A DNA stretch of 64,000 nt from CAZSDU01 sp964605775 (GTDB lineage Bacteria; Bacteroidota; Bacteroidia; Bacteroidales; FEN-979), in contig CAZSDU010000004.1 in NCBI GenBank assembly GCA_964605775.1, positions 78,803 through 142,802 of the forward strand. The letters are read 5' to 3'. A program made the position numbers and the translations under genes. The notes beneath the pieces are model-generated. The model saw only the letters and a program-made list of their open reading frames with translations, was not told the DNA's origin and did not search any database. Below are positions 52,598 through 60,630 of the stretch, one piece after another; within the stretch, counting starts at the first letter, position 1, and each line of letters begins with the position of its first letter.

Positions 52598-53680
52598 ATG
52601 GGTGAACTTAAATTAATGAAGGGCAACGAAGCCGTCGCCGAAGCTGCCATACGTGCAGGATGCGACGGGTATTTCGGTTACCCGATCACACCCCAGTCCG
52701 AGGTCATGGAGTACCTGATGGCTGAAAAGCCGCATGAACGGACGGGTATGGTGGTACTTCAGGCAGAAAGCGAAGTAGCCTCCATCAATATGCTTTACGG
52801 TGCTGCCGGAACCGGAAAAAGAGTCATGACTTCCTCCTCCAGCCCTGGCATCAGCCTGATGCAGGAAGGTATTAGCTATATGGCCGGTGCAGAACTTCCT
52901 GCCGTTATCGTCAATGTAGTCCGTGGCGGACCCGGTCTCGGTACCATACAGCCTTCCCAGGCCGATTACTTTCAGGCCGTTAAAGGCGGGGGTCATGGAG
53001 ATTACAAACTGATCGTTCTGGCTCCTGCTTCCGTTCAGGAAATGTGTGATCACGTCAAACTGGGTTTCGACCTTGCTTTTAAATACCTTACCCCTGTTAT
53101 GATCCTTTCCGACGGAGCCGTTGGCCAGATGATGGAAAAAGTCGTCCTTTTCGACCAGATCCCCAGACGAACTGATGAAGAACTGATCAAACAATGCCCA
53201 TGGGCTGCTACCGGAAAACCCAAGGATCGCGAACATATTATCATCACTTCCCTCGACCTTGATCCCGCCGGACAGGAACGCGTCAACCTGAAACTTCAGG
53301 CCAAGTATAAGAAGATAGAGGAAAATGAGATCCTGTATGAAGAGATACAATGCGAAGATGCCGAATACATTTTCGTGGCCTTCGGTCTTTCCGCCCGCAT
53401 CTGCCAGAAAGCAACTGATCTTGCCCGTGCCAAAGGCATCAAGGTAGGCTTATTTCGGCCCATTACGCTATTCCCATTCCCGGTTCAGCAAATATCTGCC
53501 TTGGGAAACAGGGTTAAAGGCATCCTGGTCGTGGAAATGAATGCCGGACAGATGATAGAAGACGTAAAACTCTCTGTAGGCTGCAAGGTGAAGATTGAAC
53601 ATTTCGGCCGTTTTGGCGGCATCATCCCCTCCCCGGATGAAGTTGTCAGAGCGCTTGAAAACCAAATTATCGGAGGTTAA
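52598..53680 (+). CDS. 2-oxoacid:ferredoxin oxidoreductase, alpha subunit
   Basis: A 360-residue protein of the VorB/KorA/PorA family. Characteristic parts are GYFGYPITPQSEVMEYL near residue 30, VLQAESEVASINMLYGAAG, and ILVVEMNAGQMIEDVKL near the end. It oxidatively decarboxylates 2-oxoacids to acyl-CoA with the other subunits. The substrate (branched-chain oxoacid, 2-oxoglutarate or aryl pyruvate) cannot be told from sequence alone. It ends one base before the beta subunit start codon. Confidence 0.92.
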   Translation: MGELKLMKGNEAVAEAAIRAGCDGYFGYPITPQSEVMEYLMAEKPHERTGMVVLQAESEVASINMLYGAAGTGKRVMTSSSSPGISLMQEGISYMAGAELPAVIVNVVRGGPGLGTIQPSQADYFQAVKGGGHGDYKLIVLAPASVQEMCDHVKLGFDLAFKYLTPVMILSDGAVGQMMEKVVLFDQIPRRTDEELIKQCPWAATGKPKDREHIIITSLDLDPAGQERVNLKLQAKYKKIEENEILYEEIQCEDAEYIFVAFGLSARICQKATDLARAKGIKVGLFRPITLFPFPVQQISALGNRVKGILVVEMNAGQMIEDVKLSVGCKVKIEHFGRFGGIIPSPDEVVRALENQIIGG

Positions 53681-53681
53681 T

Positions 53682-54488
53682 ATGGAAGAATTATTTGCAA
53701 AACCCGAAATACGCATACCAGAAAACCTGGTCTATAAACGGACAGAACTACTGGTTGACCGCCCCTTAAGCTATTGCCCAGGTTGCGGCCACGGAACTGC
53801 GCACCGAATCCTGATGGAAGTACTGGATGAAATGGATATCCAGGGAAATACTATAGGTGTTTCCCCGGTTGGCTGTTCCGTTCTGGCTTATGACTTCATG
53901 AATATCGATATGCTTGGCGCCGCCCATGGCCGTGCCCCTGCCCTGGCCACTGCCATCAAACGCTTATGGCCCAATCGCTTTGTATTCACTTACCAGGGCG
54001 ATGGCGACCTCGCTGCCATCGGTACTGCTGAAACCATTCATGCCTGCAACAGAGGCGAAAACATTACCATCATCTTTATCAATAATGGTATCTATGGAAT
54101 GACCGGCGGTCAGATGGCCCCAACCACCCTGCCCGGCATGCGCTCTTCCACTTCTCCCTACGGACGTGATGTCCCCACCATGGGTCATCCACTGAAAATG
54201 ACAGAACTCATCGCCCATCTTCCTGGCGTATATTATGTAACCCGCCAGGCCGTGCATACCCCTAATCATGTCAGGAAAACAAAAAAAGCCATCCGCAAAG
54301 CCTTCGATATCCAAAAGGATAAATTGGGACTGTCCTTTATCGAAATTGTATCAAACTGTAATTCCGGATGGAAAATGACACCTGTTCAGGCCAACAAATG
54401 GATGGAAGAAAACATGTTCCCCTTCTATCCGTTGGGAGATATCAAATTAGAAGGAAAACTTGTAACAAAGGTACAAGATGCAGGATAA
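53682..54488 (+). CDS. 2-oxoacid:ferredoxin oxidoreductase, beta (TPP) subunit
   Basis: The 268-residue thiamine-diphosphate-binding subunit. YCPGCGHGTAHRIL holds a cluster/TPP-site CPGCGH motif, and GDGDLAAIGTAETIHACNR with FINNGIYGMTGGQ is the TPP and metal motif (GDGD ... NN). The start ATG 53682 follows the alpha stop by one base; a longer frame from 53595 would overlap the alpha gene. C-terminal ends such as FIEIVSNCNSGWKMTP are typical of the KOR/VOR group. Confidence 0.93.
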   Translation: MEELFAKPEIRIPENLVYKRTELLVDRPLSYCPGCGHGTAHRILMEVLDEMDIQGNTIGVSPVGCSVLAYDFMNIDMLGAAHGRAPALATAIKRLWPNRFVFTYQGDGDLAAIGTAETIHACNRGENITIIFINNGIYGMTGGQMAPTTLPGMRSSTSPYGRDVPTMGHPLKMTELIAHLPGVYYVTRQAVHTPNHVRKTKKAIRKAFDIQKDKLGLSFIEIVSNCNSGWKMTPVQANKWMEENMFPFYPLGDIKLEGKLVTKVQDAG

Positions 54489-54508
54489 CAGATTACAGAT
54501 GTCGGATC

Positions 54509-54536
54509 AATCGTAAATCGTAAATCGCAAATCGAA
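54509..54536 (+). repeat. AATCG-type short repeat between beta and gamma subunit genes
   Basis: AATCGTAAATCGTAAATCGCAAATCGAA lies in the 48-base gap and abuts the gamma-subunit ATG. It is a run of TAAATCG-like units of period about 7. Seventeen bases (54518-54534) are identical to 12831-12847 upstream of metK. Confidence 0.6.
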
Positions 54537-55091
54537 ATGACAGAAGAAATTATTATAGCAGGTTTCGGCGGACAGGGTGTTCTGTCCATGGGAAAAATAC
54601 TCGCCTATTCCGGCGTGATGCAAAACAAAGAAGTCAGTTGGATGCCTTCCTATGGCCCCGAAATGAGGGGAGGAACCGCCAACGTTACCGTGATCATCAG
54701 CGATGAAAGGATCAGCTCCCCTATTCTCAATTCCTATGATACAGCAATCATCCTGAACCAGCAATCCATGGATAAATTTGAGAAGACCGTCAAACCCGGC
54801 GGCCTCCTGGTTTATGACCCAAACGGGATAACACGTCACCCGGTAAGAAAAGACATCAATATATACACCATCGAAGCTGCAGATGAAGCTGCCAAACTGG
54901 GATTGTCGAAAATATTCAACATGATCGTCCTGGGTGGATTCCTTAAACTGAAACCTCTTGTGGCGCCTGAATTCCTTCATAAAGGTCTCGAAAAATCACT
55001 CCCGGCACGCCACCATAAACTGATCCCCGACAATGAAAAAGCCGTGGAGATCGGAAAAGGACTGCTGAAAGCCGTGCAGATACTGAATTAG
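54537..55091 (+). CDS. 2-oxoacid:ferredoxin oxidoreductase, gamma subunit
   Basis: A 184-residue protein of the gamma (PorG/KorC-type) family: IIIAGFGGQGVLSMGKILAY at the start with the conserved GFGGQGV, then WMPSYGPEMRGGTANVTV and VLGGFLKLKP. It completes the four-subunit core. The gap to the beta gene holds the AATCG repeat. It is the last gene of the operon; the convergent AsmA-like gene ends 13 bases later. Confidence 0.93.
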   Translation: MTEEIIIAGFGGQGVLSMGKILAYSGVMQNKEVSWMPSYGPEMRGGTANVTVIISDERISSPILNSYDTAIILNQQSMDKFEKTVKPGGLLVYDPNGITRHPVRKDINIYTIEAADEAAKLGLSKIFNMIVLGGFLKLKPLVAPEFLHKGLEKSLPARHHKLIPDNEKAVEIGKGLLKAVQILN

Positions 55092-55104
55092 CGAGCAGGT
55101 TTCA

Positions 55105-58005
55105 CTACTTCTCCTCAGGTTCCTCCTTAAGATCCTCCTCCTTTGCTTTCTTTAATTTTGCCTTCAGTTCCGGAGGCATCTCGTCCGTATATTGAGTCTC
55201 TTCCACATCTGAGTCAGAAGTTCCTCTGCCGTATTTTATTTTCGGATTTTCCATTGTCCCTAAAACCCGTAAAGGGATACCAATGATTCCAAGCGGCGGA
55301 AGTCCTATCCTCATCTTCAGGTTGATCTGTCCATCAAAGTTCGAAGTCCCCGACAGTTTCACCCTGAAACTCGAAATCCTCATTTTTACCTGTTCCAGAG
55401 TGACGACATTATTCTTTATGGTCGTCTTCAAATCAACTTTTGACAGGTCAGGGTTTTTCAGCTTTTCTTTTTCTGTACTTTTACTCACCACGGTGAATAA
55501 CTTCAGCCCGGACACCTTGACTTTTTTCAGGGAAAGAACACCCCCTCCTTCCAGAGAGGGATATACCGGTTTCATTCCGGCGCCCAGCTTTCCTTTGATG
55601 GAATAATCCAGGGAAACAATGCCCTCCGCATGGGCCGCTGAGGCGGCGATTTTGCGGAAAAGCTCCACTTCATTGTAAGCTCTCTTCACATCAAAATCAA
55701 GGGCGGTAACATGAAAATCAAAAAAAGCGCTTGAGGGTGTCATACTTCCGTAACTGGCATCCATGGCAACTTTGGTTCCGACCGATTCAAACTTCATCCC
55801 TTTCAGTATTACCATTCCACCGCGGATCTCAGTGACCGCATCAAAATCCAGGATCTCCAGCCCTTCAAACTTGATCTTTTTCAGGTTGGTTTTCAATCCG
55901 ATTTCAAGGTTATCAGGAACCATCACCACTCCAGCAGTGGTGGATCCTTTCCCGGGTTTCGCGTCTGATGAAGCCGAAGCAGCCTGGGTTTTACTGAAAA
56001 ACTCATCCACAAGCAGGTAATCGGAGTTGAACTTAAAATTCCCCTTCAAGGTTTGTTTCTCTGCAAGAACATAATTTACAACATTGTTCAGATATCCATC
56101 AAGACGGATATCGGAAGCCCCATATCGGGCAAGGAATTTTTCAAACCATACTTTATCATTGTCAAACCTGAAAACGCCCTCCTTGAGAACAAGCCTCTTG
56201 GGCAGGTAAATCGAAGTAAAGCCAATGTTTTTCAATACCAGCCTCCCCTTGTTCTGAAGCTTTTCATGCCGCCCTGCCATGGCATCGCTTTGTAAACCTT
56301 TTAGCGAAAGGTCGGTTTCGATATGACCATCAAGATCCATCCCTTCACAAGCAAAGAGTTTATAAATTTTTGCCACATCCAGGATTCCCTTCGATCTCAC
56401 ATGATAGGCAATATCGTCGGGATTGTCAACTTCGGCATGCAGTACAAAAGGATGTCCTTCAAAAAGAAATGAAAGCGGAGAAAGACTCAGCTTTGTATCC
56501 TTCAACTGCCCGCTATTGTTGGAAACCCTGGCAAGCACATGGATATTCTCCAGCGGATGCGGATAATATTTCGTCTGTAGGCTTCCGTCTTTGACCGAAA
56601 TTAAAATTTCTGACACAGGAAATAATTTTTTCTCCGGTGCATACTTCCCTTTCACATTCATCTCGGCGGTCAGCAGCCCTTTCAGTTCAAGGCTGTCAAG
56701 GGGGATCACCTGTTTCAACTCTTCCAGTTTACATCCTGCTGTCAACTTTGCTTCCATGGGAAAATCCTGTAAACCATCCAGATGGAAGAAACCTTCAAAA
56801 TGATTCTTTTTAAATTCAGCTTTTAACTTGTCCATCTGAAGGCTGATATTCTTGTAATTATTATCCTTTACCGAGGCATTCAGATCGAAAGAAATATCCG
56901 TAATGGGCTCGGGAAGATCCTTGTATTTGAAATACCCGTTGGAACAGGAGGAAAACAGTTTGAATTTGGGTATGCTGAGAATGATGGTATCATGCTTTTT
57001 ACTTCTTGGATCGGGACCGGATTCATACACCCCATCCGCATTGAAATTCATCTGGAAATGACCACGGAGGGCAAAACGGTCGGCACCCAGGATGGGACTC
57101 CACTTGGCCAGATCCATCACCGTATTAACCCTGACATTGACATATAATTTATCTGTGCTGTTCAATTTTAGAGCGGCACTAAAAACTTCCTTCTCATAAA
57201 TGGAAAGTAAACGTAACGACAATGAATACCCTTCCTTCAGGAAAGTGAAACGACCGGTAAAGTTCAGGGGCATGCCCATGAGCTTTAAATCATTTTTCTC
57301 AAATTTCATGTCCAGGGTATTGATATTGATAACCGTGGATAATTGAGCTTCAAGCGGTTTTGAAACGATCAGGGGGAAATGATTCACTGATAAATTCATG
57401 GCATCAACCCGGATTTTCGAGCTCAGCGATAAAATATCATTTTCGATCATGCTTTTTCCATTGTAATTAAACCCATTCAACTCAAGAATGACCGGTATGG
57501 AAGGATCAGCATACAGAAAGCGGCATTGGATAAAATAGATCTGTTCAATTTTTATCTGAGCTCCTGATTGAGCACTTGTATCCTTCACTGACAAAGTATC
57601 AGAAGAGGAATAAACATCAAAATTGGAAGCGCCCTTCTCATTATATTTCAGTTCAACCCTGGCATGGTCAAGATAAACCCTGTTTATTTTTATGGTCTCG
57701 CTAAAAAGACTTTTAACATCTATCCCTAAGGATACCCTTCTGGCTGAGATGAGGGTGTCGTTGTTGAATGGGGCAGATCCTTTCATTACAAAATCATTCA
57801 GTCCGATGGTAAGTCTCGGGAAATGACTAAAAAATGAAACATCTATATCCGTGAAATTCAATTCTGTTTTCAGGCGGCTGTTGGCCGTAGCCTTTACGTT
57901 TTCCGCAATTTTATCCTTGAAAATTATTGGAAGTGTGAGCAGCAGAATGAGAATCAATCCAATAAGAATACCAAAACCGATGAAGATTTTTCTGATTTTT
58001 TTCAT
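55105..58005 (-). CDS. AsmA-like envelope protein
   Basis: A 966-residue protein with an N-terminal membrane anchor (about 8-27, IGFGILIGLILILLLTLPII). The AsmA signature in the first 80 residues is the anchor followed by LTIGLNDFVMKGSAPF. The very long periplasmic part is rich in amphipathic beta strands, repeatedly alternating hydrophobic residues and glycine. The C-terminal end is charged (KAKLKKAKEEDLKEEPEE). AsmA-like proteins are thought to bridge lipids or affect outer-membrane biogenesis. It has an AsmA-2-like end (KLSGTSNFDGQINLKMRIGLP). It is transcribed towards the oxidoreductase operon. Confidence 0.8.
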   Translation of the reverse strand: MKKIRKIFIGFGILIGLILILLLTLPIIFKDKIAENVKATANSRLKTELNFTDIDVSFFSHFPRLTIGLNDFVMKGSAPFNNDTLISARRVSLGIDVKSLFSETIKINRVYLDHARVELKYNEKGASNFDVYSSSDTLSVKDTSAQSGAQIKIEQIYFIQCRFLYADPSIPVILELNGFNYNGKSMIENDILSLSSKIRVDAMNLSVNHFPLIVSKPLEAQLSTVININTLDMKFEKNDLKLMGMPLNFTGRFTFLKEGYSLSLRLLSIYEKEVFSAALKLNSTDKLYVNVRVNTVMDLAKWSPILGADRFALRGHFQMNFNADGVYESGPDPRSKKHDTIILSIPKFKLFSSCSNGYFKYKDLPEPITDISFDLNASVKDNNYKNISLQMDKLKAEFKKNHFEGFFHLDGLQDFPMEAKLTAGCKLEELKQVIPLDSLELKGLLTAEMNVKGKYAPEKKLFPVSEILISVKDGSLQTKYYPHPLENIHVLARVSNNSGQLKDTKLSLSPLSFLFEGHPFVLHAEVDNPDDIAYHVRSKGILDVAKIYKLFACEGMDLDGHIETDLSLKGLQSDAMAGRHEKLQNKGRLVLKNIGFTSIYLPKRLVLKEGVFRFDNDKVWFEKFLARYGASDIRLDGYLNNVVNYVLAEKQTLKGNFKFNSDYLLVDEFFSKTQAASASSDAKPGKGSTTAGVVMVPDNLEIGLKTNLKKIKFEGLEILDFDAVTEIRGGMVILKGMKFESVGTKVAMDASYGSMTPSSAFFDFHVTALDFDVKRAYNEVELFRKIAASAAHAEGIVSLDYSIKGKLGAGMKPVYPSLEGGGVLSLKKVKVSGLKLFTVVSKSTEKEKLKNPDLSKVDLKTTIKNNVVTLEQVKMRISSFRVKLSGTSNFDGQINLKMRIGLPPLGIIGIPLRVLGTMENPKIKYGRGTSDSDVEETQYTDEMPPELKAKLKKAKEEDLKEEPEEK

Positions 58006-58027
58006 GATGAAACTGACTTATTCTTTA

Positions 58028-58612
58028 TTAATTCTTTAGTTGACGGAGAACCTCCAGGGATTCATCCACATGTTTTTGAAAATTTAATTGAGAGGAAAAC
58101 ATCATTTGTATCACACCCTGTTTGTCGATGACAAACGTCACACGGCCGGGAAGAACGCCCAGGGATTTTCCTACCCCGTACTTTTCGCCCACACTCCTGT
58201 CCTTATCAGATAAGAGAATAAATGGCAGCTTATGGTTGGCAGCAAAAGCCTGGTGAGATGAAACATCATCGGCACTGATCCCGATGACCTCTGCGCCAGC
58301 CTCTTTAAACACCTCATAACTGTCACGAAAACTACAGGCTTCCCTGGTGCATCCGAATGATTCATCTTTCGGATAAAAATAAACTACCAGGTTCACCTTG
58401 CCGGAAAAGTCACTCAGGTTAACCCTTTTCCCGTTTTGATCAGGCAAACTGAAATCAGGTGCCTTATCGCCGATTTGTATTGTTTTTCCCATTGCTCGAT
58501 TTTTTTTGCCCGACATTTGTCCGGCATCTGAAGGATGATCATGAATACACGAAAACAAGAAATAATTTAGAATAATTATAAATAATAAAAAAATTCCGTA
58601 TCTTTGCCTCAT
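58028..58612 (-). CDS. Peroxiredoxin, Bcp-type, predicted lipoprotein
   Basis: A thiol peroxidase of the Bcp/PrxQ group: DKAPDFSLPDQNGKRVNLSD, then ESFGCTREACSFRDSYEVF, where the first Cys is peroxidatic and the Cys five residues on is the likely resolving Cys. The frame from ATG 58612 begins MRQRYGIFLLFIIILNYFLFSC, a signal peptide with a lipobox (FLFSC). This makes it a 194-residue lipoprotein, unusual for Bcp, which is normally cytoplasmic. A shorter cytoplasmic form from ATG 58492 (MGKTIQIGDKAPDF) would have the usual length, so the start is uncertain. The plus-strand promoter element of the divergent gpx gene overlaps this leader region. Confidence 0.75.
   Translation of the reverse strand: MRQRYGIFLLFIIILNYFLFSCIHDHPSDAGQMSGKKNRAMGKTIQIGDKAPDFSLPDQNGKRVNLSDFSGKVNLVVYFYPKDESFGCTREACSFRDSYEVFKEAGAEVIGISADDVSSHQAFAANHKLPFILLSDKDRSVGEKYGVGKSLGVLPGRVTFVIDKQGVIQMMFSSQLNFQKHVDESLEVLRQLKN
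58599..58606 (+). promoter_or_regulatory. Promoter -7 element for gpx
   Basis: TATCTTTG matches TAnnTTTG, 32 bases upstream of the gpx start. It lies just beyond the peroxiredoxin start codon on the other strand. No TTTG -33 was found. Confidence 0.45.
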
Positions 58613-58638
58613 AAAATGAAACTTTAAATATAAGCAAA

Positions 58639-59193
58639 ATGAGAACACTATTTATATTTATTATTATGATAACATTAAGCAATATGACCAGATCCCAGGA
58701 AAAAAAATCATTTTATGATTTCAAAGTCAACTCCATTGACGGAAAGGCTTTTGACCTTTCTGCTTTAAAAGGGAAAAAGGTATTGGTGGTCAATACCGCT
58801 TCCAAATGTGGATATACCAAACAATATGCTCAGTTGGAAGAACTTTTTCAAACCTATGGCGGAGAAAATTTTGTGATTCTCGGATTTCCGGCCAATAATT
58901 TTCTGTCCCAGGAGCCGGGAAGCAATGAGGAGATCAGGGAATTTTGTACGGTCAATTACGGCGTGACTTTCCCCATGATGGCCAAGATTTCCGTGAAAGG
59001 GAAAGACATGGATCCCCTCTATCAATGGCTAACTTCCAGGGAACAAAATGGCGTGATGGATGCCCCTGTGAAATGGAATTTCCAGAAATTCATGATAAAT
59101 GAAAACGGGCATCTTGTAGGCATGGCTCCTCCGGGTGAAGTTCCCACCTCTGAGCGTATGGTCAACTGGATTAAAACCGGAATGCTGAAGTGA
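58639..59193 (+). CDS. Glutathione peroxidase-family protein, exported
   Basis: A 184-residue thiol peroxidase with a signal peptide (MRTLFIFIIMITLSNMTRSQ). The peroxidatic Cys is Cys57 in VVNTASKCGYTKQYAQLE. The usual FPxNQF is FPANNF, with Asn for the catalytic-site Gln, and VKWNFQKFMIN is the Trp-Asn-Phe motif. Bacterial members normally use thioredoxin rather than glutathione. Together with the divergent peroxiredoxin it suggests periplasmic peroxide removal. It ends one base before the rubredoxin start codon, so they are likely one transcript. Confidence 0.88.
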   Translation: MRTLFIFIIMITLSNMTRSQEKKSFYDFKVNSIDGKAFDLSALKGKKVLVVNTASKCGYTKQYAQLEELFQTYGGENFVILGFPANNFLSQEPGSNEEIREFCTVNYGVTFPMMAKISVKGKDMDPLYQWLTSREQNGVMDAPVKWNFQKFMINENGHLVGMAPPGEVPTSERMVNWIKTGMLK

Positions 59194-59194
59194 G

Positions 59195-59356
59195 ATGAAA
59201 AAGTACAAATGCACGGTCTGCGGTCATGTTTATGACCCTCAATACGGAGATCCTCATTCAGGCATTGCTCCGGGCACGGCCTTTGAAGAGATACCGGATG
59301 ACTGGGTTTGTCCGATCTGCGCCGTAGGGAAGGAGGACTACATTCCGATGGATTAA
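59195..59356 (+). CDS. Rubredoxin
   Basis: A short gene of 53 codons. MKKYKCTVCGHVYDPQYGDP gives the first CxxCG knuckle and DDWVCPICAVGKEDY the second, for a Cys4 iron site. GIAPGTAFEEIPDDW is the usual bridge. Rubredoxins donate electrons to rubrerythrin and other anaerobic oxygen or peroxide scavengers. It follows the gpx stop by one base and precedes rubrerythrin by 33 bases. Confidence 0.93.
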   Translation: MKKYKCTVCGHVYDPQYGDPHSGIAPGTAFEEIPDDWVCPICAVGKEDYIPMD

Positions 59357-59365
59357 AATTCCTTT

Positions 59366-59373
59366 TATCTTTG
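59366..59373 (+). promoter_or_regulatory. Promoter -7 element for rubrerythrin
   Basis: TATCTTTG matches TAnnTTTG, 16 bases before the rubrerythrin start, so it can be made apart from rubredoxin. Confidence 0.45.
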
Positions 59374-59389
59374 TTAAAAAACCAAAACC

Positions 59390-59968
59390 ATGGAAAAAAG
59401 TATAAAAGGAACCCGTACTGAGAAGAATCTTCTCAAATCTTTTGCCGGCGAATCCCAGGCAAAAAACCGTTATACCTTCTTTGCCAAACAGGCCCAAAAG
59501 GAAGGCTTTGAGCAGATCGCTGCATTCTTCATGGAAACAGCCATTAATGAAGAGCAGCATGCCAAAGTATTCTTCCGTTTTCTTGAAGGAGGACCGGTTG
59601 AAATCACCGCCACCTACCCTGCAGGGATCATCGGAACAACGGCCCAGAACCTGAAAGCCGCCGCCGAGGGAGAACATGAGGAATGGTCGGAACTCTATCC
59701 TGAATTTGGAAAAATAGCCACTGAAGAAGGTTTCCCCAAAGTTGCCACTGCTTTTAAAATGATCGCCCAGGTGGAGGAACATCACGAAAAGCGTTACCTG
59801 AAATTGCTCAGCAACATGGAAAGAAACAAGGTTTTTGAAAAAGAAGAGAAAACCTATTGGGTTTGCCGAAAATGCGGGTATGTGCACTATGGATTGAAAG
59901 CCTTACTGAATTGTCCGGCCTGCCAGCACCCCATGGGCTATTTTGAAGTGTTACAGGAAAATTACTGA
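59390..59968 (+). CDS. rbr: Rubrerythrin
   Basis: A 192-residue diiron peroxidase. The N-terminal four-helix bundle carries the ligand motifs FAGESQAKNRY, ETAINEEQHAKVF and the later AQVEEHHEKRY. The C-terminal rubredoxin domain has CRKCGYVHYG and CPACQHPMGYFE. It reduces hydrogen peroxide with electrons from rubredoxin or NADH systems and is typical of anaerobes. It follows the rubredoxin gene. Confidence 0.95.
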   Translation: MEKSIKGTRTEKNLLKSFAGESQAKNRYTFFAKQAQKEGFEQIAAFFMETAINEEQHAKVFFRFLEGGPVEITATYPAGIIGTTAQNLKAAAEGEHEEWSELYPEFGKIATEEGFPKVATAFKMIAQVEEHHEKRYLKLLSNMERNKVFEKEEKTYWVCRKCGYVHYGLKALLNCPACQHPMGYFEVLQENY

Positions 59969-59973
59969 GGCGA

Positions 59974-60002
59974 TAGGCGATGGGCGGAGTGTTTATCGCC
60001 TA
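59974..60002 (+). terminator. Hairpin after rubrerythrin
   Basis: TAGGCGAT (59974-59981) and ATCGCCTA (59995-60002) are perfect inverted repeats around a 13-base loop. The following TTAAATCGTTTT is only moderately T-rich, so termination is plausible but unproven. Confidence 0.4.
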
Positions 60003-60049
60003 TTAAATCGTTTTACACAAGCATTAATGACGACTTCAGGATATCGTAA

Positions 60050-60226
60050 TGACTTTTGGTTATTATTTGTAGTCATTATAAATCCAATGTGTATCTTAGA
60101 AAGAAAAATGATACGGATAGTATTTATTCGTTTGTAAGGAATGAAAAAAAAGCAAGCGGGAAAAAATTATTCAATGATCTTCAAGGCCTGAAATATGATC
60201 TATTGCACATACATGATGATTGGTAA
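60050..60226 (+). pseudogene. Possible frameshifted gene remnant
   Basis: One frame reads SHYKSNVYLRKKNDTDSI then SFVRNEKK. After an eight-A tract near 60145, a second frame continues SGKKLFNDLQGLKYDLLHIH and ends at a stop. The codon choice on both sides looks coding, and a one- or two-base slip in the A tract would join them. I do not recognise the family. Confidence 0.3.
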
Positions 60227-60492
60227 ATCCTCAACTGCTAATCGAATAGACGGCCGTTGATGCAGTTAGCCCACCGGCTCACCTCACGCCAAACTGATTT
60301 TAGGAAAGTAACTACCGCCCGTAAGGACTTCCCGCTTATGGCTTGGTGGTCACCCTTTGGGATTATCTCCCCAACCTTTTTTACTCATTTAAAATCAAGT
60401 TGCAATTTTGATCATTTTCAAAATTTGACGGATGCGTTAAGATTTCAACCTGGATTTATAGGATTGCGCTGAATACAGCAATTTCTTTTTAA

Positions 60493-60606
60493 TGGAAAGA
60501 TTGTAAAAACAATGACAAGAAAGTACAACTTGATGCATCAATTTTATCTTATTCCAATTTCGAGTCGGATGGTTCCAAAATTGCTAAATTTGAGAAAGAG
60601 GAATAA
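60493..60606 (+). pseudogene. Possible 3' remnant of a lost gene
   Basis: An open frame of 37 codons without its own start codon encodes a polar segment (DKKVQLDASILSYSNFESDG ... KFEKEE) and stops. It looks like the C-terminal end of a protein whose 5' part is gone. No family recognised. Confidence 0.25.
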
Positions 60607-60630
60607 CAATCTGAAAACTTTAAGAACTTT

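Larger units (their letters stand above)
60003..60630. other. Long spacer with no intact gene
   Basis: This 628-base stretch between rubrerythrin and the next gene contains no convincing intact gene. It holds a decayed frame at about 60050-60226, a cassette-like GC-richer segment at about 60250-60350, and a fragment at 60493-60606 that looks like the C-terminal end of a lost gene. These are listed separately or among the findings. Confidence 0.5.

Noticed and set aside
52613..53350. A 245-codon open frame on the minus strand
   Set aside because: It is entirely antisense to the oxidoreductase alpha subunit, which has clear family motifs, and the antisense product shows no domain.
60257..60472. 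71-codon plus frame beginning MMQLAHRLTSRQTDF
   Set aside because: It covers the cassette-like spacer, has no domain or good start region, and is more likely non-coding repeat DNA.
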